From contig OX467084.1 of the NCBI GenBank assembly GCA_950106755.1, positions 35,901,213 to 35,965,212 on the forward strand: a stretch of 64,000 bases of DNA, read 5' to 3'. The notes under the pieces are model-generated. The model saw only the letters and a list, made by a program, of their open reading frames with translations. It was not told the DNA's origin and searched no databases. The number at the start of each line of letters is the position of its first letter. Position 1 is the first letter of the stretch. Shown piece by piece: positions 49,346 to 60,400 of the stretch. Made by a program: the position numbers and the translations under genes. The stretch is from Climacium dendroides. Its lineage: Eukaryota > Streptophyta > Bryopsida > Hypnales > Climaciaceae.

Positions 49346-49410
49346 ATATGAATTTGTACCCATATTTTGTATGAATTTGTATCCATATTTTGTATGAATT
49401 TGTATGTATT
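49346..49410. repeat. Tandem 23-bp units ATGAATTTGTAYCCATATTT
   Basis: Two to three copies of ATGAATTTGTAYCCATATTT plus TGT. The complementary words (AATATGGATACAAA) make up the array at about 2430-2545, so the two arrays may come from one repeat family. Confidence 0.6.
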
Positions 49411-49469
49411 TCATAAATATTTTTGTATGACTTCCATATATTTCTATATGCTTTTATATGTATTCTGTA

Positions 49470-52190
49470 ATTTGTAATTGTATCTATATTAAGATCGACA
49501 ACTTAGGTTTTCCAAGAAGAAATTTAATCAAAAACTAGGGTTGGTTTATAGAGGGATGATTTTTCCCTGCTTTATTTGACGAGTGTTGTTTTTTGATGGG
49601 GAGGCCAAGCGTGTGTTAATTATAAGGTTGTGTTTGCCTCTTTTGAGGTTGTTGTAGATTAGCTCATTTTTTTGGCGCCATGGGGCCGGATTGTATCATT
49701 TCAAAATAAATTTCTACTTTTCACCTCCAAAAAGTAATCTATTCCTGCCATAAAATTCCTATTTTTATTAAAAATGGGTATGAAGTCACCAAATTTGGAT
49801 TAAAAAATGCATGAATATAATTGAAAGGTGTTTTTGGGTCCAAAAATGGATGAATTTAGAAATACAATACTTTACCAAATTTAAGTGATTGCCATCTTGG
49901 CATTTTTTCAAAAAGTAAAAAAATGTCTACAGTAGATCAATACTAGCAATTTGAGCATCTCAAATGGTGCTAAAAAAATTTTGATCTTTATTGTTTAGAG
50001 TTTCAAAGGTGGGATTCCTAATCCTTTGTTGAAACTAGCACAACTAAGGCAACAATGAACTAACACAATACCAATGATCTCAATACACAACAAACAAAGA
50101 GGCAATACTTGTACTCCCCTTAACTAGTCAAGCATATATTAATACATAACATATTTGACACACTCGCCTTGCAACATGCCGGTTGTAAGATACATCATAG
50201 CTTATTAAAGCAGAGCACTCTAAACTCAGCTTAATACGGTCACACACTCACACAGTAACACAAGCACACAAGAGAGCTACAACTACAATAATACTCAAGT
50301 TAACACCTGTGCTAAAATGGGGGGAAGGTAACTGTTACAATCAAGATCAAGAATGCACAGCTGGTTCATCTTGTATGGCTACGGAATCATGAACCAGAGC
50401 CAATGTCGTGTTTGAGTGTAGGTCATTCATTGCTATTGTTCATCCAACATCCTCAATTTAGGAAAAAGACATGTCAATGTGATTAAATTGTATACAATAA
50501 AAAAAGAATTCACTCCCCAAAAGATACAACTTGAATAAGAAATTAAAATCTTAAATAAATATTGAAAGGAGGAGTGACCAAATGAAAGACAACATTTCAT
50601 GATTTTTAGGATAATCCTACTATAGTTACAACTTTTAAATAATATCTTTAAACAATCCAAGATAAAGAACATAGGACCATTCTACACTTTGTATGATTTC
50701 TTCACATGTACCCAATTTTTTTTAATATTTAAACATATCTCCTAATTTTATGTCTATTTTTGTTGTTAAAGAATTTTAATATTGTTTTAACCTAAATATA
50801 CAAATATGGAATTAAAAATGAGATTTGAAGTCATCTACTAGGATGACACAAACTATCACAATTTTTTCTTTAAAATATTAAAATCATCATCTAGCACATG
50901 TTCACAAAGTGCATTTCATTTAAATTAGAACAAATATTATAGAATTTATTTTTCTTGAAATGTAATTAGTTGACAAAAAGTTCTTTTGCCATGCTCGAAA
51001 AAAATCAATTTGTTTTTGTTTGTTTTTTAAGATCTAAAAATTTACAACAAATCAAAATATGGATTTCCATATAATATTCCAATAACCCTACTTGCATATA
51101 CAACATTAGGAGATCATGTTTTTGAACTGCAATTTTGGGAATACAATTAATATACTAGAATTGTATCAAGTATTATATCTTACTTTTATAAAAAAAATTC
51201 TCACAATCCATGACTCGGTAGAGCTAACCCCAATTGACACAAGATTTACATTTCTTGCGATTTTGTAATAGTGGAGAAATGCACTAGTCAAGAGTTGTAG
51301 GGAAATAGAACAATATGATTGGAGCAAATTTCATTCTTCATCAAATTGGATTTACAACACAATCAAACTTGTCCGGTCGAGAACTGCAAGCATGGATGAA
51401 AAATGACGTGGATACTTATGTGCTAGTACCTTCTGTAAGGGGACTTCTCCAAAGATCAAGATTCGAGGGTAGCTTCAATCCCTAAATGAGAAACTCAACC
51501 TCTAGAGAACTCCAACTTCATTAAAATACTATTTCAACCAAAAATTTAGGCAACAATTTTAAGCAGGTGGTACACTCAATGATTCAACAATTTGGCCTTA
51601 AGCTTCTAATATTACATGCATATCAATTTTTCACATGCTAAATATTGGTCAAATTTTTAGAGCATCTAGAATGCTTTTGGGTTCTAAGATGGTAACGGCA
51701 TAATGAAGGGTCAATTCCAAAAAACACTCTCTAATGCAATTTTTTTATTCCCGGACCTATCATTGTCCTTCCCAAACCCAACAATTTGTCAAAATATGAA
51801 GGGCCCAAAACTTTACTCACAATACACAAATTTATTTGCGTCATACTTTTTCCTACAATGTTATGTGTACCAATAAATTCAACCTTTGCTTGTTTGCATG
51901 AAAAGTTTTTTTTAGGTAGAATCTTTTTTTCTCCTTTTTATTATGTAAAAAAGTCTATTTGAGGTTTAGATTGTTAGCTTTGCATTGGGTCAATTTGTCC
52001 AAAAAATCCTAGCATTGTACAGGCTTCATAGAATGCCCCACCATTTGCCATTACAGGGCTTGTTTGTCGAGCTTGCAGTGCAAATGCTCTTACAATATTT
52101 CATTCACATAACAAAATTGCAAGACTAAGTTTTAATAATACTATTCATGTGACAAATCTAACATCTTTAGAATGTTGTTGGCTTTGAAGA
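49470..52190. other. AT-rich gene-free stretch
   Basis: No gene, RNA gene or bounded element was recognised. Confidence 0.45.
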
Positions 52191-52199
52191 GTTGTATTT

Positions 52200-52645
52200 T
52201 TTGCATCTAGTGTCCAAATTCAATAAAATTTGTTGGAGAAATTGCTTTATGTCTTTTAGCTTTTGTGATAAAATTTTCAGATGATTCCAAATGTATTGAA
52301 TTTCTAGAAATCATTTTAGTTCAAGGAGTTTTTAAAAAAAAATTCCACCAATGTCCATTTTCATGATTTCAAGACCATAACTCTCTTTTCTAAAAAAGAA
52401 AACTCCAAACATGAACTTGGATTGATATGAAAATTTTACCACAATAAGTAGACTTCAAGGGGAATCTAACTCTACAATTCTTATTGTAAAGAGACATTTG
52501 ATGAAGAGAAATAAGCCCCAAAGTTGCAACCATCAAAATGCACTTTGGTGAACTAAAATTGAATCCCATGTACTTTAAAATGATTCTTAAAAATTCAATA
52601 TATATTGGATTGATCTACAAATTTTACCACACAAACCAAACAAAT
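52200..52645. repeat. Units related to the internal repeats of the 56.1-kb element
   Basis: 52203-52290 reads TCCAAATTCAATAAAATTTG then TTGGAGAAATTGC and ends near TAAAATTTTCAGATGA, matching 56180-56270. At about 52420 and 52610 the same unit recurs inverted (GATTGATATGAAAATTTTAC). It is a diverged cluster with mixed orientation and no gene. Confidence 0.6.
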
Positions 52646-52986
52646 AAATGCACTTTTTTCAACAACTTTTATGGAATTCAGGCATTTTTGGATGCAAAAG
52701 TTACAGCTTCTCAAAATTCATTGCAACCCAAAAATGTACAAACAATGTCCATGGGAACCATTAGGGGTTATTGTTTCAATTGTGGCTAGCCAAAACTCTC
52801 CTTTTGTTCAAGTTGGTCGGTGAACTTCAATTTGTGATGTAGTACATGAAAGACTTCTTTAGTTGGTGTTTACACTACAATCAATCAAGACTTCTTAAAG
52901 CATTATTTTGTTGTTTTCCCATCTTGTCCAACTTCCCACCTGTTGCCTCAAATAACCATGTCTTGACCATTGAAACATTATTAGTT

Positions 52987-53908
52987 GACTGTCTTCAATG
53001 CACTTCTTCACCATAGAGTAAAGTACCCTTGAAAATACTTTTAACTTTAGCTCTATGTCAAGCCACCTGTAGCTAGTATTTTGATTTTTCTTCTCAGAAA
53101 ATGAAATATCTTTTCATTTGTTTAAAAAAAAATTAAAAATACTATTAATTACTATATGCATGTGTTCAAACTAGAATGACCCTATGGAAGATATTCTACA
53201 TCTTGACTGACTTGAGTATACTTCTCCACCATAGTGTAAAACAACCTTTAAAAGTACTTTTAACTACCATGTGTATGTTCAAACTAAAATGACACCATGG
53301 AAGACATTCTACATCTTTACTGACTTCAATGCATTTCTCCACCATAGTATAAAAAGCCTTTGAAAGTATTTTTTAACTACTATATGCACGTGTTCAAGCT
53401 AGAATGACCCTATGGAAGACATTCTACATCTTGACCAACTTGAGTGCACTTCTCCACTATTGATAATATAAAATGCCTTATTGAAAGTATTTTTTAACTA
53501 CTATGTGCACGTGTTCAAGCTAGAATGACCCTATGGAAGACATTCTAGATCTTGACCAACTTGAGTGCACTTCTCCACTATTGATAGTATAAAATGCCTT
53601 TGAAAGCATTTTTTAACTACTATATGCACGTATTCAAGCTGAAATGACACCATGGAAGACATTCTACATCTTGACCAAGTTGAGTGCACTTCTCCACCAT
53701 TGATAGTATAAAATGCCTTTGAAAGTAATTTTTTTAACTACTATGTGCACGTGTTCAAGCTAGGATGACACCATAGAAAACATTCTGCATCTTGATTGAC
53801 TTTAGTGCACTTCTCTTCACCATAGTGTAAAACACCCCCGAAAATACTTTTTCACTACTACGTACACGTGTTCAGACTAGAATGACACCGTGGAAGACAT
53901 TCTACAAG
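52987..53908. repeat. Satellite-like array of about 120-bp units
   Basis: Seven to eight tandem copies have spacings of 117-121 bp. The unit carries TGACCCTATGGAAGACATTC, then TACATCTTGACCAACTTGAG, TGCACTTCTCCACCATTGAT and TAAAATGCCTTTGAAAGTAT, ending in TTTTTAACTACTATRTGCAC. Several units contain the palindrome CACGTG. Copies differ by point changes and small indels, outer copies more than inner ones. No protein is encoded. Confidence 0.88.
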
Positions 53909-54039
53909 ATGTTCATTTTCCCCTTGAAATTTTTTCAAATTTTCAAATATGGAGCTACATATTGCTACTCCTTCAAATGATTAGACTTTTGGCACGCCTT
54001 GCCGTGTTTCCTGGCAAGCAAACTCTTAAAAGCAAAGGA

Positions 54040-54250
54040 AAAAAAAAAAGTGCCTTGGATCATACTTCTGGCTATCAGGTGGCCCTGGGCACTGGTCTCA
54101 AGCCAATTTCGAATCCCCCTTTCCAATGCACACCGGTGGGTTTTTTTTCTTTCCGTATTTAAAATTTTAAAAAGAAAGGAAAGAAAAAGAAAAAGAAGCA
54201 GAATCAGCCTGTCATTATTGAGGGACTAGTGTGAACCCGGTGGTACCGGT
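54040..54250 (+). other. Possible tRNA-derived SINE fragment
   Basis: TGGCTATCAGGTGG (54069-54082) resembles an A box and ATTTCGAATCC (54106-54116) a B box, at a tRNA-like distance, directly after a poly-A run. Downstream are an A/G-rich stretch and a GC-rich CCCGGTGGTACCGGTGG. No intact cloverleaf can be drawn, so this is not a tRNA gene. Assignment as a SINE is tentative. Confidence 0.3.
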
Positions 54251-54598
54251 GGAGCTACCTTACATAATAATAATAAGCATTGTATAACTAGGCCATGGTC
54301 CTTCCCCATGATGTTGGAAAAGTGTTATAGATACTTGGGAGGGACTTGTTGAGCTGATTTTAGGATTGGGTGGGGTTGGATAAGGAGTCATCAATAAGAC
54401 AATTTTGTTCACTGTAGGGGGATCCCTTTTCAAGGATGCAAAAGAGCCCCCTCTATGTGTCATTGGTTAAAGAATGTTATGTAACTTGTTTTCTGATTTG
54501 GCATCTTTTCTTTGTACAAGTAGAACCTCTCTTGGTGCATGGTGTTGGGACTATGTATCAAAGAGAGTTTTATGCATTTAGAGAGGTGGAATGAATGG

Positions 54599-54793
54599 CT
54601 AGGGAGGATTGACCCATGTACTCCCCCCCTATTTTGTGCCGCTTAAGTTTCGTACTTCTTCATGTCTCATATGTAATTTGGGGCCTTTGATTGCAAATAT
54701 GAATTCAAAATTTGCAAATTTTACCGTATGTGATAAATAAAAATTCCAATGACTTTTGTAGGTGCAATACATGGGGCAATCTTCCTTGGTTAT
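54599..54793. mobile_element. MITE-like element, family AGGGAGGATTG, copy 3 (best preserved)
   Basis: The left end AGGGAGGATTGACCCATGTA (54601) and right end TACATGGGGCAATCTTCCTT (54768-54787) are imperfect inverted repeats, 16 of 20 matching. The direct repeat AATGAATGG flanks the element (54590-54598 and 54794-54802). The core GGGGCCTTTGATTGCAAATA with TGAATTCAAAATTTGC is shared with the other copies. Length is about 195 bp; it is non-coding. Confidence 0.75.
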
Positions 54794-54802
54794 AATGAAT
54801 GG

Positions 54803-56100
54803 CCACATTACAGATGTCAACTTCCAACACTATGTTTTAGAAAATGTGCTTCAAATTGGGCCCACCTACAAACTCCATAATTAACAATTACACACTAGGA
54901 GAGTATACACTAAGAAAGGTTCTACTTGTATATCACAATCTCACTAAACATATGCACATTTTTGGCAATCAATTCATACCTAATCATTGTTTCCAAATCG
55001 AGGTAATTGGAATCTTGATGGGAAGTAGACAATGTCAATGACTATAATTGTTTTGGAAACCTATTACAGAAAACAAACTCTCTCGAGCTCTTGTGGCAAG
55101 AATATAAGAAATTTGGGATCTTTTTTACTACATTTTATCAAATCCATACAAGTGATGGTATATAAATACAAATATATTTTATTATAATAAAATATAAAAT
55201 ACAAATAAAAAAATATTGTTAAAACTAATAGAAACCTACATCTCTATCATATAGACTATTTTCACATGAACAACATGATTAAAGGACAAAAAATTTATTC
55301 TACTATCTATAGAGGGAGAGAAAACATTTTACAAGTGCTAAACTACAATACATGTATTTCCCATGACACTATGGATTAACCTTAGAAGGATAGAAGTCCC
55401 CATGACCAAGGTAGTCACCAAAATACTCTAATTATTAAACCAATAAGTCCATTCTTTGTTTCAATGAAGTCATCTAGTGAATCTAAAAGGTTACAATTAA
55501 AATAAATGCAAAACTACCCATTTGAGATCATATTGGCTTAGGATCTCCTCTATATGGATTAAAGCATTTTCTAACAAAATTTCAAGGAAATCAAATTTGT
55601 AATTTTTAAATTTATATTGAATTAGATGTGATTTTCAAAAGCTCACAACAATAGGGTGTTATTCAAGACCATAGGTAATTTCATTAAATGTCAAACAATT
55701 GTCCATCAATGTTGCACATGGAGTTAAAAAATAAAGGCATGCAAACCTTAAACTAAAACAACCTAGTGCATCTAATTCCCTAGAATGGCACAAAGTATCT
55801 TACCACTTATAACTCCACATTATTTACATTGAAATTTTATCCACTACCAAAGCAAACTCAACCCCCAACCACTCATAAAACTACATAACAATAATCCCCA
55901 ATTGGCATCAATTCATCATTGAGCAATTTTTCATTTTCATGGTAACAATTCATAGTATAATCTACAAGCAGTTTTTGGAACATGGGTAGAATATGAACAA
56001 GCTACCTTATTACCAAAACCTCATGTAACTTCCTATTGCACAACCATTTTAAACAAAATATGATTCCAAACACCACTTCACAAAATGGGTGAGCTAGAGC
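54803..56100. other. AT-rich gene-free stretch
   Basis: No gene or bounded element was recognised. Confidence 0.45.
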
Positions 56101-57078
56101 TTAACCCCTCAACGCCCAAGGGGTTCAAAAGTAGCCTCACATAATTTGAATCCAATTCAAAGTAATGTAACTTTTACATCTAATGTCCAAATTCAATGAA
56201 ACTTGTTGGAGAAGTTGCGCATACATTTCTAGTTTATGTGGTAAAATTTTCAAATCAATCCAAGATGTATTAGTTTCTTGAAATTCAATCGAAGTTCACA
56301 AGTATAATTTGAGTTCACAAAATTGCACTTGATGGCTGCAACTTTGGAGGCTTGTGTCTCCTTCATACAATGTTTTTTTTCAATAAAATTTGTTGGATTA
56401 TGTTCCCTTTAAAGTCTAGTTCTTGTGGTAAAATTTTCATATCAATCTAGGTTGTTTTGAATGTTTAAGAGCAATTCGAAGTTCAAAACCCTAGTAGTTT
56501 TTCATTATAGTGAACTTTGGCAATCTATTTCTTCTTCATACAATGCCCTTTTTCAATAATTCTTTTTGGGAAAGTTACACATACTAGTCTAGTTTGTGTC
56601 AATAAAATTTCATATCAATCCAAGAAATAATGAGTGACTGAGAGGCATTTTAGTAAAAGGAGGTTCAACATTGGATGTAATTTTTGACAACTTTTCTTGA
56701 CATTTCAAAGCCATTTTGTAGACACAATGAGTCAATTGAATGATATTTTCTTTCACCAATGTATTTGTATGCTAATTTTCAAGCACTTTGTAGTTTAAAG
56801 CTTTTTCATTTGAGTAGGTTTAGAATTCAAATTTCACCTCCAAATGTGTTTTTAGAAAAATTTCAGCATCCTTTTTCAACACTAAAACATTAAAATCTTT
56901 CAATCTACACAATCAAATGACTTCAAATTTGATCCATGCCATCTACAACATGTGCACTACAAGATTGTACGAGATTGTACGGTTAAGATCTATATAACTT
57001 AGTGACATTTAGATTTATAGCACTTAAAAAGTTATGATGTTTTTATATCCAAAAAGGCCTTGGGCATTGAGGGGTTAA
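56101..57078. mobile_element. TTAA-bounded element with 17-bp inverted repeats, best copy
   Basis: The element runs from TTAA (56101-56104) plus CCCCTCAACGCCCAAGG to CCTTGGGCATTGAGGGG plus TTAA (57075-57078); 978 bp. The inverted ends match at 16 of 17 positions. Inside are three tandem units of about 185-190 bp built on CTTGTTGGAGAAGTT and TGGTAAAATTTTCATATCAA (near 56190, 56380 and 56550). No open frame of size or known motif is present. TTAA duplication and CCC ends suggest a piggyBac-like mobiliser; the lack of a transposase makes it non-autonomous and the class inferred. Confidence 0.68.
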
Positions 57079-57439
57079 CTAACTGGAATTAAATAAATAT
57101 GTTTGGCATGTTTTAACGAGTCCCGGACACAAGACAGGATGGTATCTGCACATCGGACAGATTTCTTTTATTGATTCGTCCAATCAAATCGTTTGAAAAA
57201 GTTAGAAAATTAAAATCTTGAAAATATAAAAACACAGCAAATAATAACAGACGGGGCAATGAATGATATATTGGCACTTCTGTTACAGCGCTCACCACAA
57301 GATAGGTGATCAATCTGACGCACATCTCAATTTTCCAATGCACCTGCCTAAACTCTTCAAGGACTGCAATGGGCAATCACGTGTCAAAAATTCTGCTACA
57401 GCTGTAATTTTGCACAAAGGGCTTCCAACCAGACATGTC

Positions 57440-57492
57440 ATGAAGGGCTATGCGGCGTACACGCCCCTGTTATGAAGGGCTCGGCGGCGTAC
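57440..57492. repeat. 21-bp direct repeat overlapping the E2F stop codon
   Basis: ATGAAGGGCT then ATGCGGCGTAC (57440-57460) and ATGAAGGGCT then CGGCGGCGTAC (57472-57492) lie 32 bp apart. The E2F stop codon (57470-57472) touches the second copy, so the end of the protein lies in recently duplicated DNA. Confidence 0.8.
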
Positions 57493-60400
57493 CAGGACGG
57501 GGAGGAGGAGGAGATGTGTCAAGGCACGGGGGGTTGGCCATCGACGCTGCTTGCAGATACCAAGACTTCACCGCCTCCACGTAATGTGCAAACATGTGAC
57601 CTAGAGCTGGCCAAACAACACAAGAAGTCAGCGATAAACATAAGGATGCAGATCTACATTCGGCAAATATTGCATTCATCCTTTAGTCTGATTAAAAGTC
57701 CAGGTTATCATAGTCTGAACAAAAGACCAGGTAATGGTGGTAAGGGACATGATTATCAAAAATACTTTGTAAGTTTGTACCTATTGAGTCACATGCACTT
57801 TTGATAACAGTGACCTTGATTATTAGCAACACATGATGCCAATTTAAATGGCTCCTTTACCTCGCAACCAAAATCTTCAAGATTTGTCCTACCCTACAAA
57901 TTTCAGTCATTGAATTTTAACCCTTGAATGCCCAGGAAACCATATTTGGTGGCTTTCATCCTTGTAAAGAAAAACTTCATCCAAAAAATTATACGGTGTA
58001 CATTCATCTACCTGTTTTTTCAAAACATTTATACAATGCCACATCAATAGGACTCCACAACCACCGATCACATGATAATTGCAACTTCGGAGAGATTATT
58101 GCATCGATTTGTATCAAAATCAACCAAAATCTTGTTTATAATGCTTAGTATGATAAAAGATCATAACAGTCAATCGATTTAGAGTTCAAAATTCAGCACA
58201 ATACTCAGGCCTTGATGGTAAATTGTGTACACTAATCTCATTGGTTGCATATCTTCTATTTCAGATTCTTTGATGGGTTGTAAGTACAATTAAGGAGGAC
58301 TAGCATTATGGGTTCAAATCCTCCTCTCAACCATAATCCTGCACTGGCATTATGTGACTACACTTGCGATGCTTCCAGTTGACACAAGCATGAGAAATGT
58401 ATAAAAGCAACTGAGACGGTGAAAGGACTCACTCTCATTTTGGTACTGCATGGCAGCGGCGGCTGCAACTCCATTCTCTGGCCTGTGCACCGAACAGTCG
58501 TTTGCTCGAGATGGGTCCGATCCAGGAAACTGTTCTGGCACAAGGCCTGGTGGTGGGAAAGGGAATCCGGCAGCGGCTAGCTGAGGGTGCATTGGAAAGG
58601 GGGGAAAGAAAGGGTTAAATAAAGCGCCGGGAGGCCTATATGAATAGAAAGAATCAAGAGACCCCCTGGATTGACATGCGGGACAGCTTCTCGCTGCAGT
58701 CATAAGAATCATAGCCGGAGAGTCCGTTCCTCGGCTCTGACTAGTCACAGGGGTGCTTTCACTACGAGTAGGTGTGCTCATGTCAGCTGCATTTGAGGGT
58801 CCAGCGTGATCACAACACTGAGCAGAATGGGAAGGGGGGGTGATGGGAACTACGTGGGTTTGGACACCGTCACTCCACTCTCTCCAACCTCCTGCCATCA
58901 ACAATAGGAAAGCATACATTTACTTAGTAAAAATCCATCCTAAATCAATGTAGTACAAAACTCATACAAAGCCGAGTTCATACTATCGCTACACAGAGAA
59001 TGCTAGTATAATTCAACACTAGGATAGGCATAACAATTTCAAAAAGCGCTTAGGAGCTGAATAGAATCATCCAGGCGTGCCTTAATTTGTAAACCAAGTC
59101 AACGTAATGGATTCTGAAATTTGATACAACTGCATACACAGAAAGCTGCGGACATACTTACCAGTTGATCCCAAAGCTGCTACGTTTGAAAACGGGGTAC
59201 TCGGTGGTGCAATTGGAGACTCATCCGGCACAGCTGCTTTGATTATGGTTTTGGGAACGGAAACAGGAGAGTTGACTTGAGATGCACGTGGATACAGCGG
59301 CACAGGCTTATTAATAACATCTCTAGAATAAGTACTCATAATGTTCGGGTCTCTTGGCTGCAATGGCTTCAAGGTTGTTCGCTTCATCGAATTGGAGTCC
59401 ACCCTCGGAGTATCCATACCAGCTCGTTTCAAACCTCTATTAGAAAGAGAACTACAAGCAGGACTTGTGCTCACATTCTGGCTTGGGATGTGGCTCCCTG
59501 ATATCCTCAGGCGGGTAGCTGGACCGACAAGGTCGTCCTTTGTGCCGAGCCACCTAAATGCAGGTTTGCGGTTCTCCGCCATGTGTGTCTGCACAGCAGG
59601 GACACTCCTTTTCAGTTCCATGATATGTGGAAGGCAACCAGCTACACATACCAGAAATGTGTGATCGATTCTCAAGACGCGTTCTGACAGTTACTAATTC
59701 TTTAGGGAGTAGACCCAAAATGCCCAAATGGCCAAAAGCGACTGCTTCCAAACGGTTCGGAGTTGAAATAAATCATTAACGAAGCATCGAAGAAGGTAAA
59801 GAGAAGGTAACGAGATGTAACAATATAAAGAAGAAATTATACCCTAAGTTTTTGAACAGAAATATGTTTTGAAATTTACTCTAATCAACTATTAGCTTTC
59901 GAAAGTAGATTTTCTATTTTAGCTCGGGCACCTAAGTGATAACAAGACACAATGCTTATATGCAATGGAAACGAGTAAGTAGCAGTGAAAGCACCGCTCA
60001 GTTCAAACTCGTGCAGGTAGTTGAGAACCTACCTTCTCAATGAGTTGTAGGGATGAAAGGATGTTCGCAATATCGTACAATCGCCTCACTTTAGCTGCCA
60101 TTGGGAAAAAGCTTTAAACGTTAATACAGGAATATCCATGAAAATTAATCAAACGTAGAAATGCACTGCCAACTTCGTGTCATGTACGAAAAGCAAGGTT
60201 TCGAGTACGTACTCTTGAGTTTGGAGGCATCCGTGCAATCACCAAGTAGCAGCCGAGCGGCATCTTCAAGAGTAACAACTTGCGTTTGGGAGACAAGGAA
60301 AAGCTGAACAAACTTCTGGCTCAGGAGCCCCAGCGACTTCTCCCGCCGGCACTCTGGAAGGTCACATCCCATGTCAACATAAGCAACTGACACTCATGAA

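Noticed and set aside
54040..54250. A tRNA gene suggested by A-box and B-box-like words
   Set aside because: The anticodon arm and acceptor stem do not pair well, so it is listed only as a possible SINE fragment.
58296..58325. A perfect tRNA B-box-like GGTTCAAATCC (58311-58321)
   Set aside because: No A box at the right distance and no cloverleaf can be drawn; it lies in the last intron of the E2F gene. At most a worn SINE fragment.
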